16,455 bases of DNA from Mucilaginibacter sp. (GCA_014376655.1 JACMRC010000550.1:1-16455), one strand, 5' to 3'; positions 1 to 7,190 are shown, counted from the stretch's first letter. The notes: a model not told the origin generated them from the sequence alone. Program-made: numbers and translations.

Positions 1-289
1 TCTGGTAGTTGGGTTTGCATTATACTACGTGCGCTTCTCTACCTGGAAGGGTTGCCGTATGTACCTGGAGGATTTTATAGTTACCGAGCCTATGCGTGGC
101 CGCGGTATCGGCAAGTTATTGTTTGACCAACTGATTATTGAAGCTAAAGAATTAGGCTTTAGCGGCATGGTATGGCAGGTATTAGATTGGAACGAACCTG
201 CATTAAACTTCTACGAAAAATACAACGCAGCTATTGAAGCAGGTTGGTTAAATGCATCATTATCAAGAGAACAGCTATTAAATTATTAA
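1..289 (+). CDS. GNAT family N-acetyltransferase, C-terminal part (5' end outside window)
   Basis: The frame is open from base 2 and runs into the window, so the true start lies upstream; the GTG at 29 is internal. The visible 95 residues contain the acetyl-CoA binding signature of the GNAT fold (RGRGIG, about residues 33-38 of the fragment), preceded by the usual beta-strand (LEDFIVTEPMRG) and followed by the helix LLFDQLIIEAKELG. The later WQVLDWNEPALNFYEKYNA segment is the typical motif B region with the conserved N-x-x-A-x-x-F-Y-x-K pattern. Members move an acetyl group from acetyl-CoA to an amine on a small molecule or protein in the cytoplasm; the substrate cannot be read from this part. 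Its stop is 2 bp from the next start, so it probably heads or belongs to an operon with the lipoprotein and aspartate kinase. Family assignment is firm, substrate unknown. Confidence 0.9.
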   Translation, partial: LVVGFALYYVRFSTWKGCRMYLEDFIVTEPMRGRGIGKLLFDQLIIEAKELGFSGMVWQVLDWNEPALNFYEKYNAAIEAGWLNASLSREQLLNY

Positions 290-291
290 GT

Positions 292-1092
292 ATGAGAATT
301 GGGTATCTGTTGTTTTTGGGAATGCTATTGGGTTTAAACTCGTGCCAATGGGGTAAACCTAATAATCCAAAGGCCGATATAACCACGGATACATTAGCTT
401 ATACTTATAATACCATTAAAGAGCGCGCCACAGATTGCGGTAATAAGCCGGATAGCGGGTGTACGGGAGTAAAGATCACCTACCCGTTATTTAAGGAGCA
501 GGCAAATTTAAATGATACTGTTAGCCTTAAGCTGATAAACTTATTTGGTGCCGACGAATCTGGTATTGAACTAAAAGAATATGTAGCGCATTTTCTATCT
601 GCTTACACTGCATTTAAAAAGCGTGATAAAAGATCGAAGCTGTTTTTTACGCTGGATAGCCACGCCAGAATACTAAGGCAGGATTCCAACTTAACTACTT
701 TAGAAATAAGCGGCTATACTTTCCGTGGGGGCGCGCACGGTAGTTCGATAACTACCTTTATTAACTGGAATACCAAAGCTCAAAAAAGCATAAACTTGGG
801 TGATATCTTTACGGATAATTATAAAGCAAGATTAACCGCTATTGCTGATACTATTTTCAGAAAATCGGAAAAAATAAGCGATACTGCTTCGCTGTCTGAT
901 GACTACTTTTTCAAAGACAGTAAATTCGCGCTCAATGATAACTTTTCTATCACCCCTTTAGGCATCAAGTTCTTATATAATCAATACGAAATTAAACCTT
1001 ACGCTGCCGGGCAAACAGAATTGTTTATCCCCTACGCTAAGATCAAATCACTGTTAAAACCAAACACGGTTATCACTCAATATCTTAAATAA
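292..1092 (+). CDS. DUF3298 (RsiV/PdaC-like) domain lipoprotein
   Basis: I chose the ATG at 292 because it opens directly on a lipoprotein signal peptide (hydrophobic residues 4-15, then LGLNSC with Cys18 as the lipidation site); the in-frame TTG at 244 would add a charged leader and overlap the acetyltransferase. The product is 266 aa and should be anchored in the outer membrane or periplasm. The C-terminal half carries the pattern of DUF3298: a central FRGGAHG turn, then NWNTKAQKSINLGDIF, and later a strand ending in a PYAAGQTELFIPYAKIKSLL segment. Related domains occur in the B. subtilis RsiV lysozyme-binding anti-sigma factor and in PdaC, but no catalytic deacetylase domain is visible here, so function is unknown. 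It sits 2 bp after the acetyltransferase and directly abuts the aspartate kinase start, which suggests co-transcription. Confidence 0.85.
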   Translation: MRIGYLLFLGMLLGLNSCQWGKPNNPKADITTDTLAYTYNTIKERATDCGNKPDSGCTGVKITYPLFKEQANLNDTVSLKLINLFGADESGIELKEYVAHFLSAYTAFKKRDKRSKLFFTLDSHARILRQDSNLTTLEISGYTFRGGAHGSSITTFINWNTKAQKSINLGDIFTDNYKARLTAIADTIFRKSEKISDTASLSDDYFFKDSKFALNDNFSITPLGIKFLYNQYEIKPYAAGQTELFIPYAKIKSLLKPNTVITQYLK

Positions 1093-2349
1093 ATGCTTGT
1101 TTTTAAATTCGGAGGTGCGTCTGTTAAAGATGCGGAAGGTATCATCAAGCTAACTAAAGTAGTTGAAAAATATAAAGGCGAGCAATTGCTAATTGTGGTT
1201 TCGGCAATGGGTAAAACTACTAATGCCCTGGAGAAACTTGCCAAAGCCTACGCAGATCAAACTGATGATATGCAGGATATTTACGAAAGCATTAAACAAT
1301 ATCACTACGATATAATAGCCCAGCTGTTTGAAAGCACCGATGTCGTTTTTGATGAGGTGGCCAATACGTTTGTGGAGATTGACTGGATGATAGAGGACGA
1401 ACCGCAGGATGATTTCGATTTTATCTATGACCAGATCGTATCTGTCGGCGAATTGGTATCAACCCGCATAGTTACCGCCTACCTTAACAAAGCCGGCCTT
1501 AAAAGCCAATGGCTGGATGTACGGGGCTATATCCACACAGATAACACCTATCGCGAAGGCGTGGTAAAATGGGGTAAAACCCGCGATAGTATAGCGCTGA
1601 GCATCCCTGCACAATTAGAACGCAGCATTGTAGTTACACAAGGTTTTCTTGGCGGCACGTCAGAGAATTTTACAACTACACTGGGCCGCGAGGGATCTGA
1701 TTATACGGCATCTATCTTCGCTGCTTGTTTGGGTGCCGATTCTGTTACTACCTGGAAAGATGTTCCCGGCATTTTAAATGCTGACCCAAAACTGTTTAAT
1801 GACACTGTAAAATTTGATGAGCTTACCTATACCGAAGCTATCGAAATGACCTATTACGGCGCAACGGTTATCCACCCAAAAACCATCAAACCGCTTCAAA
1901 ACGCTAAAATACCTTTATTGGTAAAACCGTTTAATGATCCGGCTGCACCCGGTACTGTAATTAAAGAAAATGCCGCTAATGTATTTGCAAAACCGGTTAT
2001 CATCATTAAACAAAACCAGGTATTACTCTCTATTTCAACTAAAGATTACTCGTTTATATCTGAGGACACCCTGAGCGATATACTGGGCAGGTTTGCAAAA
2101 AGCCGGGTTAAAGTAAACGTTATGCAAACATCGGCACTAAGCTTTAGCGTTTGCTTTGACTATAAAGAAGAGTATTTTAATGGTTTGTTAGAGAACCTAA
2201 ATTCAACCTATAAAGCAAAGTATAACAGCAACTTAACCCTAATAACGGTAAGGCATTATAAAGGTAACGCAGTTAAGGAGTTAACCGCCGGCAAAACTAT
2301 TTTGCTTGAACAGGTAAGCCGAAATACAGCGCAGGTAGTTGTTAAATAA
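1093..2349 (+). CDS. lysC: Aspartate kinase (monofunctional)
   Basis: Phosphorylates L-aspartate with ATP to aspartyl-4-phosphate, the first step toward lysine/diaminopimelate, threonine and methionine, in the cytoplasm. The 418-aa product opens with the family signature KFGGASV (residues 5-11), has SVGELVST (117-124), the phosphate-binding GREGSDYTAS loop (198-207, where GRGGSD is usual), and WKDVPGILNADPK (221-233) followed by EMTYYGATVIHPKT (251-264). Residues from about 305 onward form the ACT-type regulatory region with LLSISTKDYSFISEDTLSDI, so feedback control by lysine or threonine is likely from family knowledge. No homoserine dehydrogenase domain is fused. The ATG follows the preceding gene's TAA with no spacer, implying translational coupling. 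Its own stop touches the stop of a gene on the other strand. The GRGGSD to GREGSD change is a single residue in a loop position that varies; I do not read it as inactivating. Confidence 0.95.
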   Translation: MLVFKFGGASVKDAEGIIKLTKVVEKYKGEQLLIVVSAMGKTTNALEKLAKAYADQTDDMQDIYESIKQYHYDIIAQLFESTDVVFDEVANTFVEIDWMIEDEPQDDFDFIYDQIVSVGELVSTRIVTAYLNKAGLKSQWLDVRGYIHTDNTYREGVVKWGKTRDSIALSIPAQLERSIVVTQGFLGGTSENFTTTLGREGSDYTASIFAACLGADSVTTWKDVPGILNADPKLFNDTVKFDELTYTEAIEMTYYGATVIHPKTIKPLQNAKIPLLVKPFNDPAAPGTVIKENAANVFAKPVIIIKQNQVLLSISTKDYSFISEDTLSDILGRFAKSRVKVNVMQTSALSFSVCFDYKEEYFNGLLENLNSTYKAKYNSNLTLITVRHYKGNAVKELTAGKTILLEQVSRNTAQVVVK

Positions 2350-3036
2350 CTATTGGCTTTGTTTAATGCTTCTAAAAGGTTTGTCGTAATCTGCACTGCT
2401 GTACAGGGTTAATATACTGTCCTTCAAAACCATATAGTCGCCCTGTTGGCTAACCACCATTTTTTTGATGCCTTTGGATGTGACTTCCATTGGCGCTATG
2501 GCCGACACTACCCTGCCTTCGGGATCCAGCTCTAAAATATACAGTTGGTTATCTTCGTGCCTATCCTCGTTAATAATAGTAATTGTTTTGGTGGCATCAT
2601 CAATAAATTTTGCTATCAAATGTTTACCTGCCAGTTCTTTGGGGTTTAACGTCAGTAATGCTTTAGCTTGTGTCGCTGTAAAGCCAACAAATTCAAAACT
2701 TAGCAGGTCGTTATCATTATCTTTAACGGTATCAGTCGGGTTTACTATTGCTTTGTCATGATAGGCGGCGGTTGCATAAACGGTAACACCGCTCTTGTTT
2801 TGATAACTGTTGCCCGGTAATATGTAGTCTACCTGTAGGTTTTTATAGTCCGAGCTGTCGCCTTTTATGTAACAAGCTATATCTACCATCTCCTGTTTGC
2901 TTATACGGCCATTTATCTGCACATCCAATTTTACACCATCCTTAATTTTGGTTGACTTTAATACTTGAAACGGAGTTTTAGGCTTTGAATGGCATGCGGT
3001 AAGAACAACCAAGCAAACGAAGAGTATTTTTTTCAT
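2350..3036 (-). CDS. Putative lipoprotein of unknown function
   Basis: A 228-aa protein starting with a short lipoprotein signal (MKKILFVCLVVLTAC, Cys15 as the lipidated residue). I do not recognise a family. The mature part is rich in beta-strand-like alternation and has a run DNDNDLLSFEF near residues 105-116; the C-terminal third reads like strands of a propeller or sandwich (LYILELDPEGRVVSAI, then MVVSQQGDYMVLKDSILTLYSS). This hints at an exported binding or structural protein on the outer membrane, but that is inference. It is transcribed alone, divergent from the broken DUF4440 gene, and its stop codon directly touches the aspartate kinase stop, leaving no room for a terminator between the convergent genes. 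Confidence 0.75.
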   Translation of the reverse strand: MKKILFVCLVVLTACHSKPKTPFQVLKSTKIKDGVKLDVQINGRISKQEMVDIACYIKGDSSDYKNLQVDYILPGNSYQNKSGVTVYATAAYHDKAIVNPTDTVKDNDNDLLSFEFVGFTATQAKALLTLNPKELAGKHLIAKFIDDATKTITIINEDRHEDNQLYILELDPEGRVVSAIAPMEVTSKGIKKMVVSQQGDYMVLKDSILTLYSSADYDKPFRSIKQSQ

Positions 3037-3043
3037 ATCGCCA

Positions 3044-3051
3044 CAAAAGTA
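3044..3051 (-). promoter_or_regulatory. Putative Bacteroidota -7 element for the minus-strand lipoprotein
   Basis: On the minus strand the bases read TACTTTTG, an exact match to the phylum's TAnnTTTG -7 box. Only 7 bases separate it from the ATG at 3036, so a transcript starting there would be nearly leaderless. No TTTG -33 box is visible at the expected distance, which lowers the confidence. Confidence 0.35.
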
Positions 3052-3118
3052 TGTATTTATGCATAAAATACTTGTAACCTAAATGCCAATATTGTGTCAA
3101 ACTGTTAAACCATCACTT

Positions 3119-3586
3119 ATGAAACTTTTTATAGCCACTACCCTATTATCATTAATCGGCCTAACCGGCCATACGTAAGAAGCCCAAAGGCATTTCGACC
3201 AGCAATTATACAATACCATATTTAAGGTTGACAGTGCCTGTTTTGAAGCGTTTAACAAACAGGATCTTGAAAGGCTTAAAAAATTCTTCGCTAAAGATGT
3301 AGAGTTTTATAACGATAACGGCACCATAACCAATTACGAGGAAACTATGAAAGGTTTTGCTAACATGTTTAAACAAGCCAAAATAAATGGATTAAAACGC
3401 GAATTAGTAAAAAGCAGTATGGAGGTGTACGCGCTAAAAGGGTTTGGAGCCATTGAAGTTGGCGTGCATAAATTCACACACATTGAAAACGGGAAGGAAG
3501 AAGTTGGCCTATTAAAGTTCACCGAAGTTTGGCAGAACAAAGACGGTGAATGGAAAATGACACGAGTGATAAGCTATAATCATTAA
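3119..3586 (+). pseudogene. DUF4440 / SnoaL-like secreted protein, interrupted by an in-frame TAA in the signal peptide
   Basis: The frame opening at the ATG at 3119 encodes a typical export signal (MKLFIATTLLSLIGLTGHT) and then meets TAA at 3176-3178. The same frame continues without further stops to 3586 and gives a NTF2-fold domain: DSACFEAFNKQDLERLKKFF, DVEFYNDNGTITNYEE, VEVGVHKF-like strands, and the closing VWQNKDGEWKMTRVISYNH that is characteristic of DUF4440. Total sense length would be about 154 aa, normal for the family. Between the TAA and the ATG at 3347 there is no in-frame ATG, GTG or TTG, and starting at 3347 would discard half the fold. A single base change (for example CAA to TAA) explains it. 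A sequencing error or very recent nonsense mutation are the alternatives, because the rest of the frame is well preserved. It ends right before a strong terminator. Confidence 0.8.
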
Positions 3587-3587
3587 A

Positions 3588-3620
3588 ACAAAAAGCCTCC
3601 TTATCCAGGAGGCTTTTTGT
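3588..3620. terminator. Strong bidirectional intrinsic terminator
   Basis: Perfect 14-bp arms (ACAAAAAGCCTCCT at 3588-3601 and its reverse complement at 3607-3620) enclose a 5-base loop. T-rich sequence follows on the plus strand, and the A-run in the left arm supplies a T-run for the minus strand. It lies between the convergent DUF4440 gene and the small minus-strand ORF and can serve both. Confidence 0.9.
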
Positions 3621-3621
3621 T

Positions 3622-3801
3622 TTATTTCTTTTTATGTTCCGGCTTATGGGTACTGTCTTTACTTGAAGTGGTAAACGATGGTTGCCCACCAGAGTTACTA
3701 ATGCCTCTTTCTTTTAGCTTCTCACTTTGATCTGTAAAAGCCCTGTCGGCTGTAGTACTGCCCTGGCCGTTGTTATTATTTTTAAAATTCTGCGTTTTCA
3801 T
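3622..3801 (-). CDS. Small hydrophilic protein, 59 aa, unknown function
   Basis: An ATG at 3801 opens a 60-codon frame ending in TAA at 3622-3624, two bases from the shared terminator. The product begins MKTQNFKNNNNGQGS and ends in a lysine/histidine-rich tail (SKDSTHKPEHKKK). It has no hydrophobic segment, no cysteine and few large aliphatic residues, so it is predicted to be soluble and largely disordered. The middle (ADRAFTDQSEKLKERGIS) could form one short helix. I do not recognise a family. Support for its reality comes from its tight placement against a terminator and its sensible composition; against it is its short length and the absence of a clear promoter. It lies downstream of the TPR regulator on the same strand with 104 bases between them, so read-through from that gene is possible. 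Confidence 0.55.
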   Translation of the reverse strand: MKTQNFKNNNNGQGSTTADRAFTDQSEKLKERGISNSGGQPSFTTSSKDSTHKPEHKKK

Positions 3802-3905
3802 AATAATAGATTTTTAGTTTTGTTACATACTGCAACAACTGTACCGATATCCTTTTCAGCTATAATTATTGTAGAAAATCGGGAAAAATTGAGCCAAAAG
3901 TGTAT

Positions 3906-5672
3906 TTATAGTTGCGAGATAGCATCTTCAATAGTAACCTGTTCATCGAGCTTCATTTTTTTACGCAGACGCTGTTTCGCTTTTTTAACTCCCTCTATAG
4001 TTATTCCAAGCATATTTGCCATTTCTTTATTAGTACACTGTAATTTAATTAAGGTTAATAACCTGATGTCAGTTTCTGAAAGATGTAAGAAAGTTTTTTT
4101 GATCCCGAAGAAGAAATTTGGATAAACTTTTAAAAATATTTTCTTAAACTCAACCCAGCTATCATCCGTCATGATATGCGCCTGCATCAGTTCTTCAAGA
4201 TGAGTAACAACCTCGTTGTCAGCATTTTTATTTTTAAGATGCTCTATTTGCTCTTTGAATGTTTCGATTAAGACGTTATTTTTTCGCAGGTTTTCGGTAT
4301 AGGCATTCAGTTTCATTTCGGTATACTTCAACTCGTCGTCAACCCTTCGTTTTTCTGATATCAAGATCTGTTTATCCTTCTTTATTTTTAAGGCCTGCCT
4401 GTTATAAAACAACCCCGAAATTACGAGCATCAGAAAGAGTATAATAAAAATCGTATTACGTTGCGTTGTTTTAGTGTCGGCTTGTGCTTTTAATCGGCTT
4501 TCTTCAGTTTGTTGCTTATTAATAACATATTGCATTTTAACCACCTCTACCGCGGCAATATTGTTTTGGGCTATTAAGCTGTCGTTAGCTAATTGATACT
4601 TTTTTCTAAAATCAAGTGCTTTAGCCGTTAAACCCATTTTATCATAATATTGCGCCTTGAGGTCTAAAATATTTGCCCTTAAATTTAAAACAGACACTGG
4701 GGTGGTATGGATCAATGTATCAGCAATGGCTAATTGTTTTAAACCCTGCGCTATGTCATTATTTGCAAGATTAATCTTTACCAATCTAAGCAAAGCAATG
4801 GTAGCATTAATTTTTTCACCATATTTTAAAGACTGGATATAGTCTGTTTGAATATAAGGTAATGCTTTACTATAATCGCTCTGCAAAAAGTATATCGACC
4901 CAATATTTCCTTTTAAAATCCCCATCCACACGGTATCCTTACTATTAATGGAAATGTTATAAGCGTTATTAAAATTGATAAGCGCTTGGGTGTATAGATT
5001 GGAGTTCCTGTTGATCAGCCCTAATGTATTTATAATGCTAATCTTCTCTCGTTCGGTAGGTATATTATATTTTAACGCTTCCTGCAATTGCAGCTTAGCA
5101 TTAGTGTAATCGCCCAGGTGATAATAAAAATCAGCTACCTGAGCATAGTAGCTGCTCATATTTGGTACGTTCTTAAATCCAACTTTTTTAAACTCTTCCT
5201 GCGCTTTCAAAAAATACAGGCACGCGGTTGTATTATGTTTAAAGTTGGAATAAAACATAGCCGTATGATGCAGGTAAACTGCAGTTTGTAAGGTTAAGTT
5301 GTTCTCTGTTGCAAAGTCTGCTGCTTTATTATAATAGTTGATGGTTAGATTATTAAACTTCCTGTTCACAGCGTAATAATCTGCCTTCAAATCAAATACC
5401 ACGCTCTCTAATACCTTATCATCATACTCATGGGCCATTACGGTTAGTTGGTCCAGATAGCTCATGGCTAACTTCTCATCTATATGCCTATAGTTGTTTT
5501 TATAAAAACCGGTGGCAACATCGGCGCGGTTTTCTTTTGCAACATGTTTAAGCGTATCAAAGGGGTGCTTAATAATAGCGGATGCGTCTGCCTTAAAAAT
5601 GCAGAACGATGTAATAAGAAACATTACTACACCAAAAACATAGCCTTTAGCTTTGGTAATCAGTAGTTTCAT
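3906..5672 (-). CDS. TPR-repeat membrane regulator with C-terminal LuxR-like HTH
   Basis: A 588-aa protein of a Bacteroidota regulator type. Residues 8-31 form an export signal or first membrane segment. Residues about 90-360 hold a chain of tetratricopeptide repeats (e.g. AQVADFYYHLGDYTNAKLQL and GNIGSIYFLQSDYSKALPYI) predicted to be periplasmic. A single membrane span follows at 406-424 (NTIFIILFLMLVISGLFYN). A long charged coiled coil covers about 426-500, and a HTH of the GerE/LuxR class ends the protein (LSETDIRLLTLIKLQCTNKE onward, 531-575, with VKKAKQRLRKKM as the recognition-helix region). By family knowledge it would sense a signal or partner outside and act on DNA from the membrane. 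No receiver or kinase domain is present. Transcribed away from the helicase-like gene; a 12-bp dyad lies just before its start, suggesting self-regulation. The target genes cannot be read from the sequence. Confidence 0.85.
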   Translation of the reverse strand: MKLLITKAKGYVFGVVMFLITSFCIFKADASAIIKHPFDTLKHVAKENRADVATGFYKNNYRHIDEKLAMSYLDQLTVMAHEYDDKVLESVVFDLKADYYAVNRKFNNLTINYYNKAADFATENNLTLQTAVYLHHTAMFYSNFKHNTTACLYFLKAQEEFKKVGFKNVPNMSSYYAQVADFYYHLGDYTNAKLQLQEALKYNIPTEREKISIINTLGLINRNSNLYTQALINFNNAYNISINSKDTVWMGILKGNIGSIYFLQSDYSKALPYIQTDYIQSLKYGEKINATIALLRLVKINLANNDIAQGLKQLAIADTLIHTTPVSVLNLRANILDLKAQYYDKMGLTAKALDFRKKYQLANDSLIAQNNIAAVEVVKMQYVINKQQTEESRLKAQADTKTTQRNTIFIILFLMLVISGLFYNRQALKIKKDKQILISEKRRVDDELKYTEMKLNAYTENLRKNNVLIETFKEQIEHLKNKNADNEVVTHLEELMQAHIMTDDSWVEFKKIFLKVYPNFFFGIKKTFLHLSETDIRLLTLIKLQCTNKEMANMLGITIEGVKKAKQRLRKKMKLDEQVTIEDAISQL

Positions 5673-5683
5673 AAGGGGGATTG

Positions 5684-5715
5684 TAATTATTACTTAAAAA
5701 CTAAAGTAATAATTA
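5684..5715. promoter_or_regulatory. Perfect 12-bp inverted repeat upstream of the TPR-HTH gene
   Basis: TAATTATTACTT at 5684-5695 is repeated as its exact reverse complement at 5704-5715 with an 8-base spacer. It starts 12 bases before the gene's ATG. On the minus strand the spacer edge and right arm contain TACTTTAG (5701-5708), one mismatch from the TAnnTTTG -7 box. The layout fits an operator over the promoter or a hairpin in the 5' leader. A further perfect palindrome, GAATTAATTC, lies at 5721-5730. AT-richness means chance dyads are likelier here than elsewhere. Confidence 0.45.
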
Positions 5716-5814
5716 ATATTGAATTAATTCTGTGTTTTTAAAGCAATTTACAACTATAAAACGCTGTCATTTTCATTCTTCAACAGAAATTCGCCGATTG
5801 TAAGATTATAAAGG

Positions 5815-5822
5815 TAATTTTG
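5815..5822 (+). promoter_or_regulatory. Putative -7 promoter box for the helicase-like gene
   Basis: TAATTTTG matches TAnnTTTG exactly and sits 24 bases before the ATG at 5847, giving a short leader of about 17 bases. An upstream ATTG at 5797-5800 is the nearest candidate -33 box, but its spacing is shorter than usual. Confidence 0.5.
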
Positions 5823-5846
5823 CATTTTAATAATTGATATAATACA

Positions 5847-7139
5847 ATGGCAGGGTTTGATAAATTAAAGCTGAATAAACAATTAATAAGGTCTGTAACC
5901 GAACTGGGTTATGATACACCAAAAGAAGTTCAGCAAAAAACACTGACCAGGATAATTGGCGGGCAAGACATCATTGCTATTGCCCCCGAAGGTTTTGGCA
6001 AAACAACTACTTATGTTTTAGGCACCCTTAACCGTTTTAATTACGCACCCGAAGGTGTACCCAAGGTATTAATACTGGTACCAGAGAAAGAAGATGTGCT
6101 GGCGGTAATGGAATTGTTTGATCGCCTTAATAAAAATACAGCTATATCTATAGTGGGTCTTTACGTTACACCCGGAACCGAAGCGCAAATGGATGCCCTG
6201 GCCGATGGGGCAGATATTGTAGTGGCTACGCCTGATCGCGCGCGCGCCATTTACTTAAAACTGGCGCTTAACTTAAATAAGGTAGACTTATTTATTGTTG
6301 ATGATGCCGACCGCATGCTTAAAAAAGGGATGCAGTTGCCTATTACCGAATTGGCAAACAGCATTGGCAAATGCCAGCATTTGGTGTTTACAGATGTTAT
6401 GCATAGCAAGCTGGAGAAAGTACTGGAACCGTTTATGAAACTGGCTGCGACTATTGAAGTAGAAGCATTGGAAGAAACACCATTGGCCGTACATCAACAA
6501 TTGTTATATAACGTACCCAACTTTGCCACCAAACTAAACCTGCTTAACTTGTTTATGTATGACGACGAGGTTTTTACCAAAGCCGCCGTATTTGTAAACA
6601 ACCAAGCCACGGCCGAAAAAGTATTTCAAAGCCTTAACCGCCGCATGAATGAGGCTATTGGCTATTTGAATCCGGCTTTTTTTGATGTAAAGGGTTTTAA
6701 AACAACAGCCGAATTTAAGGCTGAAACCGAAGCAAGAGCATTAATAATAGTTGGCGAAACCGAAGAAACACTTAATCTGTCAGGCATCCCGTTCCTGGTA
6801 CATTTTGATTTACCACAGGAAAAAGAAACCTACATTAGCCGTGTTATTAATACCACCGGCGACGACGAAACTATCGCCCTCACCTTCGCTACCGATCTTG
6901 ACCTTAGCCTTGTTAAGAAAATAGAGCAAGCTACCGGCAAAAAAATGCAGCCTGCTGCCCTACCCGACGACTTAGTGATAGTAAATGATGTTAAACCAAA
7001 ACCGACTAAACAGTCTACAAAATCAGCCGAGCCGGAAGTTGGCTCGGCTTTCCACGAAAAGAAAGCATCAAACAATAAAAACTACAATTTTAGCTCAGGC
7101 CAAAAAGCTAAAATGAATATGAAGAAAAAGCACGGGTAG
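5847..7139 (+). CDS. Divergent DEAD/DEAH-box helicase-like protein
   Basis: A 430-aa protein with two RecA-like lobes recognisable from a Q-motif-like start (GYDTPKEVQQ, 21-30), a kept Walker A (APEGFGKTTT, 46-55), VATPDR (126-131) and VDDADRML (151-158) in place of the DEAD box. The SAT motif is TDV (182-184). In lobe 2, the region that should carry ARGxD and HRxGRxGR instead reads LNLSGIPFLVHFDLPQEKE and SRVINTTGDD, without the arginine fingers. Residues from about 385 form a lysine-rich disordered tail (PKPTKQSTKSAEPEVG to MNMKKKHG), often an RNA-binding feature. It may bind ATP and RNA but act as a scaffold or weak unwinding factor rather than a normal helicase; that is inference. Single gene with its own promoter, followed by a hairpin before the convergent GH43 gene. 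Family is clear, activity uncertain. Confidence 0.8.
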   Translation: MAGFDKLKLNKQLIRSVTELGYDTPKEVQQKTLTRIIGGQDIIAIAPEGFGKTTTYVLGTLNRFNYAPEGVPKVLILVPEKEDVLAVMELFDRLNKNTAISIVGLYVTPGTEAQMDALADGADIVVATPDRARAIYLKLALNLNKVDLFIVDDADRMLKKGMQLPITELANSIGKCQHLVFTDVMHSKLEKVLEPFMKLAATIEVEALEETPLAVHQQLLYNVPNFATKLNLLNLFMYDDEVFTKAAVFVNNQATAEKVFQSLNRRMNEAIGYLNPAFFDVKGFKTTAEFKAETEARALIIVGETEETLNLSGIPFLVHFDLPQEKETYISRVINTTGDDETIALTFATDLDLSLVKKIEQATGKKMQPAALPDDLVIVNDVKPKPTKQSTKSAEPEVGSAFHEKKASNNKNYNFSSGQKAKMNMKKKHG

Positions 7140-7149
7140 AATACTCGAT

Positions 7150-7182
7150 AGACTTACGAAGTTTAATGAACTTCGTAAGTCT
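7150..7182. repeat. Perfect 14-bp hairpin between convergent genes, no T-run
   Basis: AGACTTACGAAGTT at 7150-7163 and its exact reverse complement at 7169-7182 enclose the loop TAATG. It lies between the stops of the helicase-like gene (7139) and GH43 (7191). Neither side is followed by a T-run, so it is not a standard intrinsic terminator. It could stop transcripts with Rho, protect 3' ends, or be a copy of a dispersed palindromic repeat. Confidence 0.6.
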
Positions 7183-7190
7183 AAGTCAAC

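Noticed and set aside
244..291. TTG start for the DUF3298 lipoprotein
   Set aside because: The leader would bury the lipoprotein signal and overlap the acetyltransferase; the ATG at 292 fits.
1093..2349. Inactivation of aspartate kinase because GRGGSD reads GREGSD
   Set aside because: One substitution in a loop with all other motifs present is not enough to claim loss of function.
3347..3586. Stand-alone 79-aa protein from the ATG at 3347
   Set aside because: It starts in the middle of the DUF4440 fold; the upstream sequence in the same frame clearly encodes the rest.
3727..4125. 132-aa plus-strand open frame across the end of the TPR-HTH gene
   Set aside because: It runs antisense to the HTH coding region and the small ORF, and its composition is not protein-like.
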